64,000 bases of DNA, from the NCBI RefSeq assembly GCF_949628215.1, contig NC_134276.1, positions 134,788,125 through 134,852,124 of the forward strand. Direction: 5' to 3'. Shown here one piece after another: positions 1 to 10,908 of this stretch (positions are counted from its first letter, which is position 1; every line of letters starts with the position of its first letter). Below the pieces are notes generated by a model. It was not told where the DNA came from and did not search any database. It was given only the letters and a program-made list of their open reading frames with translations. This DNA comes from Phalacrocorax aristotelis. Its lineage: Eukaryota; Chordata; Aves; Suliformes; Phalacrocoracidae. Both the position numbers and the translations under genes were made by a program.

Positions 1-916
1 GGAAAAATTAATTTAAAATTAATTAATAGCATGCTGAAAAGCCACTCCATTATTCTACCCTGTTGATGTAAAGTAATATCAAGTACCTCTGAACCTAGAG
101 CAAGCTAGCTTACGCTATGTCATCATACACCCAGCCATCTTGACTAGTTAATCAAACTCTTTGCTACAGACTGTTGTGAAGGAAAAAAAGAAAAGGGGGC
201 AGAGGGGGAAGAGAGAGAGAAAGCAAACCCCAACCTACAGGATTCTACAACTGGAAACAAACACCTGCAACCAGATGTGGCACTCATGATGGCAACAGTT
301 TGCCAAGTTCAGCAAGTACCACTGATACCCATCAGTGCTTCAGAGCACAAGCCTATTTCTCCTGAAAGTCTGTGGGCACAGCTTACAAAGTCACACTCCA
401 CCGGTTTTGGCTAAGGAAAGAGAGAAGGCATCTCTAACTCCTGGTCCTGCAGTCTCTTCTTAAGAATCATGCTGAACTCCCGGCTTCCTTTCTGCTACTG
501 CGAGAGCCAACAGACCAAATTCTGCACCCCGCTATACCACATCAGAGCCCCATCCCAGGGAACGGGGCGCACTTGGGGAGAGGGGGAGGTGTCAGCTCTG
601 CCTGCAAGAGCAAGTTACTGACGTGCCCCCACGCGATTACAGAGGAGCCCCCGCTCCTCCACATCACGGACCGAAAGCTCCCGCTTTTCGGCGCGGACCA
701 CCTACTAGAGGCGACTCACGCCGCTACGTCCCCCAGATCTGCTGCTGGCGCGGACTAAACCCTAGGCCTGGCCTGCCCGCGGCCTCCCAAGGCCGCGCTG
801 GGGGCGAGGACGCCCCCTTCCCAGGCCCAGCCCCCGGCCGCCCTGCCCGCCGCCGGCTGCTGGTCTGGGCCGGCCCGCACCAAGCCAGGGCGATCCAGGG
901 CGCCGCGCACTCTCAC
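1..916 (-). other. NECAP1: NECAP1 intron 1 (partial, runs off the left edge)
   Basis: This follows the exon 1 donor on the minus strand (exon base 917, then GTGAGA). No further NECAP1 exon is recognised before the window ends, so the rest of the gene lies to the left. Bases from about 560 are GC-rich and belong to the promoter CpG island; bases 1-550 are AT-rich and unremarkable. Confidence 0.8.
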
Positions 917-1014
917 CTGTACCCGCGGTTAGAGGTGCGCGGCGGGATGCGGTAGACGTTGACATCGGGCTTCACGCAGAGGACGGACTCGTACTCCAGC
1001 TCAGCTGCCGCCAT
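917..1014 (-). CDS. NECAP1: NECAP1 coding exon 1 (partial gene)
   Basis: NECAP1 is a clathrin-coat-associated protein that binds the AP-2 adaptor and acts in endocytosis, notably at synapses. The exon encodes about 33 residues with the family N-terminus: after MAAAELE comes [18 protein letters not shown], then TSNRGYR. This matches the start of the PH-like NECAP domain and is nearer NECAP1 (human MATELEYESV) than NECAP2. The ATG at 1014-1012 was chosen because the homology begins there; an in-frame ATG further upstream (1110) would add 32 unrelated residues. The exon ends within the arginine codon (TAC AG, then GTGAGA), where known NECAP1 continues with ASDWK. The gene is divergent from C3AR1. 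The remaining exons are outside the window. Confidence 0.93.
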
Positions 1015-1087
1015 CTCAGCCGCGAACCCCAACAAGCCGGCGAAGAGCAAGGGGTGGGAGCCTAATAACTGGGGGCGCTTCCGACCG

Positions 1088-1342
1088 CCATCTTTGATGA
1101 GGGCAGACACCGCCTACGGCCGCTGGAGCTGTCGGGTGGAAAGCAAGCAACGTTGAAGGCATAGAGGAAGGCATCTTGGATCCTGGCAGCAAAGCGCGGC
1201 GGTGGAGAAGTAGCCATCTTGGAGCCGGTTCTGACACAGCAGAGGGAGCCGGCGCCATCTTGAACCCTGGCAGCTCCCCCACAGAGCCTGGCGCGGCCAT
1301 GTTTGGTTAGGGCAGAGGGAGTGGTGCCGGGCGCCATGCTGG
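1088..1342 (-). promoter_or_regulatory. Array of YY1-like sites with about 42-bp spacing
   Basis: Plus-strand copies of CCATCTTGG-like cores (minus strand CAAGATGGC, the YY1 consensus) begin near 1088, 1171, 1213, 1254, 1296 and 1333. Spacings are about 83, 42, 41, 42 and 37 bases. Flanks also recur, for example CCTGGCAGC after the copies at 1171 and 1254, so this looks like a degenerate tandem repeat and not independent sites. It lies directly upstream of the NECAP1 start on the minus strand. YY1 binding is inferred from the motif only. Confidence 0.6.
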
Positions 1343-1649
1343 AAGCGGGCAGAGCCGCGCAGGGCGGGCTGAAGTGCCCCTGGGGAAGCTGACCGGGTTC
1401 CCCTCCGCGAGCTGGGGTCAGCTCCGCACCGCGGTGGCAACGAGCAAAAGGCGCCGGTGTCACGCCGAGAGCTGGGAAACCGGAGCTGGGCCGTGCCGAA
1501 GGGTGGTGGCGAGTTTTGTGCCGCCACGCAAATACCTGGGGGCGCTCGTGGGTTCCTGTGTGCCCCCGGCGGTGGGCTGGGGCGTCTCGCTGCTCCCCTG
1601 CGTGTTTTTCTTTCCTGGAGCCTTGGGTCAAAGCTTGGGTTTTAAGTGA

Positions 1650-4600
1650 AAATGTATTTTTGCGTGGCCTGTCGTGCTGGAATCAGGAGGCCTTTGGTAA
1701 AAGAGCAAACCAAAGAGAAAACACGGTGCAAACCATCACAAGTTTTGCAGCTAGAAGTGATGAAAACGCCTGCTATGTAAAGGTTAATTTCAGGAGGGTG
1801 ACTTCCCAGAAACGTGGCCAAAATAAGCGTATAGATAGTAGTTTATTTGTCCAATATGGTAAGATAAAGACTAGTAGCATTTAAACGTTTAAACCAGTGA
1901 AGAATAGTGTTGGAGTGTACTGCTATGCAGTGGCCTGTGACTGAGTCTCTAAAAGTAGTAAATATTTACTCTGAAAACTGGAAGAAGCAGCATAAGAAAA
2001 GTAACAATTACATATCCACAGACCCAGAGGTAGGCATAGCATGAGCTAATTGAGCTAGGAAGTAATTTAAGCTACCCATGGAAGACTGAGGGAGCACAGC
2101 TTATTGTTGAGGGTAAAGCAAAAAGTGAATGAACCAGCACTAAGTTACAGAAATTATTTTTTTTCTGGTATGGAATAGAGTTACTTAATGCTGTCAGAGC
2201 TGAAACGGTACCTGGGGATTTGTTTCTTGCTGTTTCCAGAGCTAAGTGGAACAGGATGGTAATGAACCTCAATCATAGCAGTCAAACAAGCTGTCCTGTC
2301 AGGTCAAACATCCTCTGACAGTTTCCAGTCCAGAAACAAAGAAAGGGAGTCTGTGCTGCTGATTCCATAGATCTGGTAAGTGAAGCTATTTTGAAGTCAA
2401 GGACAGGAGTAGCCTTGGGTTATTAAGCCTAGCGAAGGAGGATACTTGTAATTTAACTAACATGTAACTAACATTTAACTAAATGTAACTGGCCTAGTTT
2501 TCCCCAGAAATTATGTTGACAGCTGTATGAGTAGATACAGATGAAAGACGCATGACTGGTGTGAGCTAAGTACCTGAACAGATATGGAGTGATGCAAATG
2601 TGCAGCTTCCTTTTCCCCTTCCCCTGCAGCAGGAGGGAGGGGCTGGCATGCTCTGCGCTTGATGTCCCAGGGAGCAGGGGCCCACACTCTGCTGTGTGGG
2701 TGCCCTGCCAGGCTGCACGCTGGAGCAGACAGATACCTGCCTGGGAAGAGAGATTTGAACCCTTTTGTGCAGCCTGCACAGAACTAGTAAGAATACACAG
2801 CATTGATACTTAATGCAGCTATGTGCCACAGGGTAAAAGACTCTGCACCCCTGCCTACAACATGCCAGTGTTACATTGCTTGCCAGACTGCCAGAGTTAA
2901 GGCAAAGAGGCTAATGAGAGGCAAACCTTGGAGAAGAACAGAGCTGCCTAAAGAAAGACTATGAAAGAGTACAGAATTACACTTTCATAGTACACTAGCC
3001 TAGCCATCTGTAGTGTAAGGGCTTTGTGAGCCAGCAGTTTGATGCACATTTATTAGCAATATTTCATAGACTTCACTTCTATAGATTAATTTAACTGATT
3101 TTTTTTAAAAGTTTTTTTGTACTTTTGGTTACTCCTATCAACCCTGGAGCCACAAATCTAATTGCGCAGTATGAAAAAGCGTATTTTTTTTGTTTTCAAA
3201 CTTCTGCCTCATCATTTCATTTGATACCTCCTAGTTCTTGTGCTATAAGAATTAATGTGTCACCTTGTCCATGTGTCTCTCATACTGCCACTTAGATGTC
3301 TCTTTCCCAAGGTGAAGCATTCAAGCCTATTTAGCTTGTCCACCAAAAGAAGCCATTCTGAGCCATGGCTGTCTAGCCATCACTTACTGTATTATTTCTG
3401 ATTCTGTAATTGTTTTTAAGATCAAGGACCACCACAGCATGCAGTATTCAGGAAGCAACTAAATACTTCCCGCCATATTTACCTTTTGAATAGCATTGTG
3501 TGTTGACGTGAGTTTTCATAGAACTTCCTGCAGTGACTGCTGAGTTTTTTCTTTGAATAGTACTAACTTACCTAGAGTACATCACTCTGTATATGTAGTT
3601 ATGGTTGCTTTCCCAAATTCCATAATTCACAACTAGCAATATTAAATTTTGCCTGCCTCTATATTGTGCTGTCATTCAGTGTGCCACAATCCTCCTACAG
3701 TTCTAGAAGGAGAGCATCTAAGACAAGAGAGTGGCAAAGGGCCAACTTTTATGAGGCATATGAGGAAAGATGCACAAGTGGCACCAGGACACCAGGAATA
3801 CATCTCCCATTCAGCTCCATTGAGACTTAACCAGCAGACAACGTAACATTCTTTTTCAAACAAGCATCTCTGGATGAAGAAAATACAAAGCACTGCCAAT
3901 AATAGCTAACATTTTTAGGGTGTTTTTTTTAAAGGATTAGGCAATGAGGTTGAAATATTGAAGGAGAACATATTTAAAATCAGACTATGAAAGCAATGGA
4001 GGATCCATATTCTTCCCACACAGAAATCTACAATGAATGAACAGAACGCCATAATGTTCAATCATATGAGGTGTGCAAATGAAAAGGGCTACACAGGTAG
4101 AGTAAAATACACAGTTTATGCCAATCCTGATAATAAACAATGCAGAAGAATCATTTGGGGTTTTGCTTTGCTTTTTGCTTTGCTTATTTAAGGAAAAAAA
4201 AGGGGCATTGTTCAGAAATGTACTTAATGGATAGAGCAATGTTTGGAATTTTCCTTCTCTGTGCAGAAGGTACAGGGGAAACCAGTCTCACAAAATTACT
4301 CATTAGATAACTTAAAGGATAATCCCAAGACAAACATTTTTACAAAACAATCCAAATACTATTTCAAATGGTGTTTCCTTCACTGAACATGCCCTGACAA
4401 AATATCTGACCTGAACACTCACCCAGTACTGAAAACCTGTTATTGCGAAGAGCTACTTTTTAATTATGTATGATCTATGTATCTACCAGTTGTGCCATGC
4501 TTTGTTCCCTGCTTGGTGTCCAAAGGCAGTGCTTACTTGAGCTTATTCAGCAATGTACAAAAATGTCTTGGGGACATTCAGTGGATTTTTTAAAGAGGAG

Positions 4601-5169
4601 AGTTTGAGGAATACTAGTGCAGGGCAACCCTGCAGATGATTAGTGTCATTGGAGAGTCCCTGTGAAACTAAACACGCAGTTGTGATGATGAAAACAAGGG
4701 CACAGCAAAGACTGGCCACCAGACCACTGCAGTATGCTTCCTGGAGGAACAGTTGTGGTGGTTATGGATAAGCTTTATAGAGAGGCTTTTGGACAAGTTT
4801 TTTAGGAAGATGGGTTTGCCATATACACAAGGAACATTCAGGGTCTGTGAACGATCATAGCTGTCTAGTCACTCCACCTGCAGAGAAACAAATGGGAGAT
4901 CTGAGAGAGCCTGCAAAGCTTTGTAGAACTACAGAAGAAGTAGTAGAAATAAGCCATACAAGTGGAATTCTTAGTTCTTACCAAAGTGTTTTGGAGACAA
5001 CCTGCATAGTCTCGCAGGAGGGAGGCTTTTGTAAATGTACTGATCACATTTTCAGAATTGTATATGTGTGTAACTATTTAGTAACTGATAGACTGGCATA
5101 GTTTTGTAATAACAAACCTGAAATGGCAATACAAATGGTAACTTGCATTAAGGTATTAGCCACTTTGTT
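1650..5169. other. NECAP1-C3AR1 intergenic, left part: no gene seen
   Basis: This is AT-rich sequence with short random open frames, none matching a known family. No RNA gene or intact mobile element is recognised. Confidence 0.6.
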
Positions 5170-6315
5170 GTGGTGGCCAGCTGAGTCTATACATCAAGAT
5201 AAACTTCAATATGAACATCCTCATAGACAAGCTGATGGAGTATGGGCTAGATAAGTGGACAGTGAGGTGGATTGACTAGTGGCTGACCTGCTGGGCTCAG
5301 AGGGTGGTGATCAGAAGAAGGAGGTCCAGCTGGAGACCAGTCACTAGTGGTGTCCAGCTGTGGCTGACACTGGTTCCGGTACTGTTTAACACTTCATTAA
5401 TGACCTAGATGATGAAGCAATGTGTACCCTCAGCAAATTTGCAGATGATACAAAACTGGAAGGATTGGCTGATGCACCAGGTGTCTGTGCTACCACTCAG
5501 AGGAACTTGGACATGCTGGAAAATTTGTCAGACACGAACCTCATGGAGGTCAACAAGAAGTGCAAGGTCTTGCACCTGGGGAGGAACAACCCCATGCACT
5601 AATACATGCTGGGGGTTAACCACCTGGAAAGCAGCTTTGCAGAGAATGATGATGTTGTGGTCCTAGTGTACAACAAGCTGACCATAAGCCAGCAATGTGC
5701 CTGCACAGCAAAGGCTGCCAATAGCTCTCAGGGCTAGATTAGGAGGATGTTGCCAGCAGGTCAAGGGAGGTGATCTTTCCCCTCTACTCAGCACTGGTGA
5801 GGCCACATCTAGAGTGCTTGGTCCAGTTCTTGGCTCCCCAGTACTAAAGAGATATGGACATAGTGGAGTGGAACTTGTGGAGAGCCACTGAGGTAATTAA
5901 GGGACTGGTACACCTGTCATGCAAGGATAGGCTGAGAGAGCTGGGGCTGTTCAGCGTGGAGAAGAGAAGGCTCAGGGGATCTTATCATCTAGCTGATGGG
6001 AGTGTTTAATGGCAATGGAGCCAGACTCTTCTCGGTGGTGCCTGGTGACAGGACAAGAGGCAATGGGCACACACTGAAACAAAGGAAGTTCCGTTTGAGC
6101 ACAATAAAACAGGTTTTTACTGTGAGGGTAGTTGAACACCGGAACTGGTTGCCTGGAGAGTTTGTGGAGTTTCCTTCTGTGGAGATACTCAAACCTGACT
6201 GGACACAGTCCTGTGTAATCTTCTCTAGCTAACCCTGTTCTGAGCAGTGCTGTTGGGCTAGACAGTGTCCAGACAGTCTTCCAACTTCAACTATCCAGTG
6301 ACTCAGTGAATTAGA
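5170..6315 (+). mobile_element. CR1 LINE, 5'-truncated and degenerate
   Basis: The plus-strand translation holds remnants of the CR1 reverse transcriptase: LIDKLMEYGLDKWTVRWI near 5225-5275, then SSWRPVTSGV, VLFN, and SKFADDTKLEGLAD near 5430-5475, where FADD is the RT catalytic box, then KCKVLHLGRNNPMH. Several stops and frameshifts interrupt it, so it is dead. It continues into the typical CR1 3' UTR (AGAAGGCTCAGGGGATCTTATC near 5965, TGAACACCGGAACTGGTTGCC near 6135). It ends near 6310 with worn copies of the 8-base CR1 terminal repeat. The left border is approximate. Confidence 0.9.
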
Positions 6316-9300
6316 GCCTTTCTAAGCTGTTAATCTCAGTCTGTTTTCATGAGGGGAAGGGAGAGATCCAGAAAAGAAGAAAAGAATGTAGTGTGGTGAT
6401 TTGGGATTACCATCAAAGCTGCAAGCTGAAGTGCTGGTCTGCTCTATGTAACCATTTTATGAAAGTTACAAAATGTCTTTTTCCTCCTTGCACCATCCCC
6501 TTTGAGTGTCTACGTCATTAGGCCCTTTATGCTAAGGTGCAAAACACTTCACTAGTCAAACTACTTAAAAGGTTCATTGATCTGGAAACCTATACAGAGA
6601 GGCACCACATCATCTCATCACTGTCCAGGGTGAGGTGGCTGGACTAAAGATAAAGTGCTTGCTGTGTCAAGGTTGGCTGCATGGGAGAGGTTTTAACTGG
6701 GAGGATCAGAGCTGGCCAACTGGTGGAGAAGGACCTTCTTGCAAAGCGGAGTTAGCCTAGAGCTAGTGAGTCATATGTTGGTGAAAAGGCTGCGCTTCCC
6801 TTGGCCAACTGGAGCCAATTGGAGTACCCTCCTATCAACGCTTTCTGTCTGGGTCCCCCAGGAAAGATGGCAGCTGAGAAAATGATGCAGCTAGAGGACT
6901 TTTCCTGTCAGGCTGCTGACAGCCTGTCCATCTCTGGGGGTACAGCCCAGCCCTGGCCTGCCTTCCTGTTTCTGGTTTCATGGGGTTTGTGTTAGAAGCT
7001 GCATTTGTGTGTTTCACAGAGACATACTCAAGAGCAGAACTCTGCTCCATCCTAGTTCATTTTCCAGGCCACAACCAAAATCTGAGGCTGATTCTTGTAT
7101 GACTGGGCTTTGTAATTTCTGCTAGCAGTCTTGATTTCCCAAACTGGGAGGGGTGAGCAGGAACCCTGTTGTTGCACATTTGAAGTTACTTGCCCTAGAT
7201 GTCTTTTCTTTTTATAGCCTTGCCATGTTTTATGCTACCAGCATTTCAGTTAACCACTTCCACCTTTTCATCAGTCAAGTTCCTTCTTTAAAAAAGTAGA
7301 AACCCAACAACAAGACTTTAGATACCCTGAAAAGTAAAAAAGCAGATTAAAATCCCTTTGCCATGACCAATTATGGTTTGTTGAATACAATGTTCTGTAT
7401 TTGGTTAACTAAGCTGTCTCAAGCTGGGACAGAAGCTGATCTGGATTTATAAGAATCCCAGAAATGGGATTAGCTAGGTGAATGTGCTGATCTGATAAAA
7501 GCAGCCACCTGGAAGTGGCTACAATACAACAGATCAGACACCTGATGATGACATGGCAGGGTTTGGAATTATGAATTACATCAAGAAAAGGTTGGCATTA
7601 TGCCAACAGGCAGGATGTCTGATTCAGCTGTCTTATGGAAACTAAAGTAAAATATACGCTTGTGCTTATCATTCCTTTACTTTCTATTATTCTTTGACTC
7701 AGGGCACTATTTTATTTTGATGGTGTTCAGCTTCTTCTGGTTTGACTGTATCTATTTTACCCGCAGATCATATCTAAAACTTCAAATATGAATCGTTTTA
7801 AGCCTTTCTGCCAGGGTGAAAGAACATACGTAGCACACAGATGCATGTACAGGAAAAAGCAGTTCCTAAAATGTCATGTGAGTTTCCTTTTTCAGTCAAG
7901 CCAGAGGCAGGACTCATGGTACTTGCTCACTGACACACTGAAATATCTGCTTCACTCGGGTAGGTATAATAAGCTGCAGAATTCTGTTTTCCTCTTCAAC
8001 TTGCAATTTCTTATTCTTCACTCCTGAAAACCTCTCTCTCCCAGCTCCCCCTTCCATCTTCATAACCGCATAGCAGCCCTTCTAGCACTCTTAAAAAAAT
8101 AGCGTGGGCAGTATCTTTATTGATTCATCCCTCAGTTTGCTTTGGTGTAGGATTTGTATTACTGTCTCTACAGCAGTATTCCTTGATTTCCTGTCCTCTT
8201 CATACTGTCTTCTGTAGCTATATGGGGAGGCAGCAAGATTCAGCTCTTGCAGCACTGTTCTCCAGTTGCCCCTGTAAAAGTTGCTTCTGCATATATCAGC
8301 AGAACCATGGGAAATGGAACAAACTTGTTAGAATTTTAAGTCCCCAGCTGCCTTTCAGTGACATCTTTCATGGCTTTCCTTGCAGGTCACCTTCGCCTAA
8401 AAGCCTCTTAGCAATTGTTACCAAAAAGTGGTAAATTATAATGTTTGTTACAACTGTTTATCTCAGTTTCTTTGTGGTGAAGTGGTTCTAACACTTATGC
8501 ATTGCTCCACATTTAGACTGTATGTTATGCAAGGAAGAGATTAATGATTTGGAATTTTTAAAATAAAATTGATATTTAGTCCTGCAGATAACAGTCCCTG
8601 ATGGACATTTAAGTACTGGCATAACAGAGGTTAAAATAGAATCAGTCTGGATTGCCTCATTCATGTCTCCTCAGTTGCTTCTGCAGGCTGTATTCAGCTC
8701 TTACCTATGCAGTTGCCTTGCAACTGGTAATGCTTTTAGGGACCCTTCAGCAACACAACTGCCTTCATTGATTCAGCAAGAGTTTAGCGAACAGGGATTT
8801 TATAAACAGTTCTATTAATGCCTAAAGGATGACAGTCAGGCTCTTCTTCTGAGTTCTGTCTTGACTTTGCTAGATTTCCTTTACTTTCCTTTTTAAATTT
8901 ACTAATAACTAAATCCAAGAATAATTGAGCAATTAAAATTTTCCCACTACTATTCTCACAGTTTGAAAATGTCACTTAAGGTTTCTGTGGCTCAGCTTCA
9001 TTGTCTTGCAATAAGACACCTTTTTATATCTAAAATGGCTCAAGAACATTGCTGCTATTATGCTGTATTTTAATTTTTCTTTCTACAACTAACGCTCTGT
9101 CTGTTCTTAAACCATTTATTTCTTGCCTTTCTCCTCATCAAGACTAGCTTTCTAAGGAACCAGCAGAGAGCTCGGAACAAAAGCAGGGAAAAGGAAATGC
9201 TTAGTCAGACTTCCCTAAAACTACCTCTTAGCAAACAGACTTGCTGTTGTGTCTCTTCTATTTATAATGCCCAGAAAGTGGAACAGGGTTATTTCATTAA

Positions 9301-9460
9301 GACAAGCATTGTTTTCTCAAGCTAAACCTATTTCACTGCTTATGCCAGAAGAAATAACTTGTTTTAAAGGGAAAAGGAACTAAAATGCTGACTTACCTTT
9401 CTGAAGAAAGGAAATGTATACAAAGCTGGAAGTCAATCAGGAAAGACACCTGGTGACAGT
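6316..9460. other. NECAP1-C3AR1 intergenic, right part: no gene seen
   Basis: No coding exon, RNA gene or clear repeat is recognised. It probably contains cis-regulatory sequence, and perhaps the noncoding first exon of C3AR1, neither of which can be fixed from sequence. Confidence 0.5.
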
Positions 9461-9465
9461 GTGGG

Positions 9466-9474
9466 CATATAAGT
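9466..9474 (+). promoter_or_regulatory. TATA-like element, possible C3AR1 core promoter
   Basis: CATATAAGT lies about 325 bases before the C3AR1 coding start in an AT-rich, CpG-poor setting. If used, transcription would begin near 9495 and a short noncoding exon could splice (for example GTAAGC at 9638) to the acceptor ending at 9788. This is inference from position and motif only. Confidence 0.3.
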
Positions 9475-9773
9475 AGAGAGCTCCACTTTAGAGTGGAGAC
9501 TAAAAAGAACCAGACTAAAATCAAAGGGAATGGCAGTTAGGAGAACATAAGTGTATGCAAACCCCCCCTGTTTGGACAGTGGGGCTTATGTAGCTTAGCC
9601 ACCATGAGAATGAGGAAGGTGTATAATGGTCAGATTAGTAAGCTTTTAGCACAAACTTGTATAGACTGATGCCTCTGTACCCTGACAGCTCTGTGCTGTC
9701 ACCTGATTCAGAGATGCTTCAGTAGAGATAGAGAAGAATTTGGGGAGGAGGGTGTGAATTGCCTAATAACATG

Positions 9774-9788
9774 CTTTCTGTTTTATAG
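9774..9788 (+). other. Splice acceptor of the C3AR1 coding exon
   Basis: A pyrimidine-rich stretch ends in TTTTATAG just before ATACAGA and the ATG at 9796. Known C3AR1 genes have a noncoding first exon and keep the whole coding region in the last exon, which fits this acceptor. Confidence 0.6.
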
Positions 9789-9795
9789 ATACAGA

Positions 9796-10908
9796 ATGCC
9801 TGGACTTCTGGGTAATAGCAGTTCACATGAACAGGCTGCTGTATATTATGCATCAGAATCCATTGTCTCCATTGCTATCTTTATCATCGTTTTCATCATA
9901 GGTATCCTAGGCAATGGACTGGTGATCTGGGTAGCTGGTCTGAAAATGAAAAGGTCTGTGAACACTGTCTGGTTCCTAAACCTTGCTGTGGCTGACTTCA
10001 TGTGCTGCTTGTCCTTGCCATTTTCTGTTGTTCACCTGGCCCTCCATGAACACTGGCCATATGGTTGGTTCCTCTGCAAAGTCATTCCATCAGTCATAAT
10101 CTTCACCATGTTTGCTAGTGTCTTCCTACTCGTGGCCATCAGCGTTGACCGGTGCCTCCTTGTGATGAAACCTGTCTGGTGTCAAAATCATCGAACAGTG
10201 AAATTCATATCACTAATATGCAGTGGTATTTGGATCCTGGCCTTCATTTTCTGCTGTCCTGTCTTTCACTACCGTGACACTAGCACTCATGACGGCAATA
10301 TTGAGTGTGGGTACAATTTTGGAGATGACGAAGATTATATGGATGATTCTGTAAATGAGTTACTGGAAGAATACTCACCTTTAGCCTACAGTGGTAATGA
10401 CTCATGGGGAAATTTCCATGAAACTGATTATCCTGTATCCCTTGCCTCAATGGTAATAAACATTACTAGGTCTGTCTTTGGCTTTGTACTCCCCTTTGGC
10501 ATAATGGCAGTTTGCTATGCCCTTATTGCTTTCAGAACACATGCGAATCAGTTTCACAAGCCACACAACAGGATGCTGCGAACAATTGTGCTTGTGGTAG
10601 CTGCGTTCTTCATCTGCTGGGCTCCATACCACGTAATTGGGATTCTGTCCCTTGCACCTACTCTTGGGACAGGACTAAGGGAGTCATTGATCCTCTGGGA
10701 TCACCTCTCTACAGCACTTGCATATGCCAACAGCTGCATCAACCCCCTGCTCTATGTTTTTGTGGGACGGGACTTCAGGGCAAAGGCACGGCAATCAGTG
10801 CAAGGAATTTTGGAAGGTGTCTTTACTGAGGAACTAACGCGTCTGATCCCTTACTCCCTTGACAGAAGCAAGGCTTCAACAGACAAGGACGTCAGCAGCG
10901 CAGTGTAG
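9796..10908 (+). CDS. C3AR1: C3a anaphylatoxin receptor (C3AR1), class A GPCR
   Basis: This is a plasma-membrane receptor for the complement fragment C3a, Gi-coupled in myeloid cells. It has 370 residues in one exon. Seven membrane segments carry class A marks: GN40GLV in TM1, LAVAD67 in TM2, DRC at 118-120 (in place of DRY, as in mammalian C3AR), CWAP274-277 in TM6 and NPLLY316-320 in TM7. C94 and C171 should form the TM3-loop 2 disulfide. Diagnostic blocks are VAGLKMKRSVNT, PSFSL-type SLPFS and KARQSVQGILE. N-glycosylation sequons are at N7, N201 and N222. The second extracellular loop is about 65 residues against roughly 170 in human, but keeps an acidic tyrosine cluster (DDEDY181MDD). The ATG at 9796 was chosen over the in-frame ATG at 9754, which lies within the presumed intron. 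It is the closest downstream neighbour of FOXJ2, in convergent orientation. Confidence 0.95.
   Translation: MPGLLGNSSSHEQAAVYYASESIVSIAIFIIVFIIGILGNGLVIWVAGLKMKRSVNTVWFLNLAVADFMCCLSLPFSVVHLALHEHWPYGWFLCKVIPSVIIFTMFASVFLLVAISVDRCLLVMKPVWCQNHRTVKFISLICSGIWILAFIFCCPVFHYRDTSTHDGNIECGYNFGDDEDYMDDSVNELLEEYSPLAYSGNDSWGNFHETDYPVSLASMVINITRSVFGFVLPFGIMAVCYALIAFRTHANQFHKPHNRMLRTIVLVVAAFFICWAPYHVIGILSLAPTLGTGLRESLILWDHLSTALAYANSCINPLLYVFVGRDFRAKARQSVQGILEGVFTEELTRLIPYSLDRSKASTDKDVSSAV

Larger units (their letters stand above)
560..1640. promoter_or_regulatory. CpG island, NECAP1 promoter
   Basis: This GC- and CpG-rich block sits in otherwise AT-rich flanks and surrounds the NECAP1 start codon. No TATA box is seen, consistent with a dispersed housekeeping promoter. 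The transcription start is inferred to lie between roughly 1020 and 1350 on the minus strand but cannot be fixed from sequence. Long open frames here on both strands are a by-product of high GC and match no family I know. Confidence 0.85.

Noticed and set aside
1016-1631. Open frames of 94-189 residues on the minus strand upstream of NECAP1
   Set aside because: They are translations of the degenerate YY1-type repeat and CpG-rich promoter, with no recognisable protein family.
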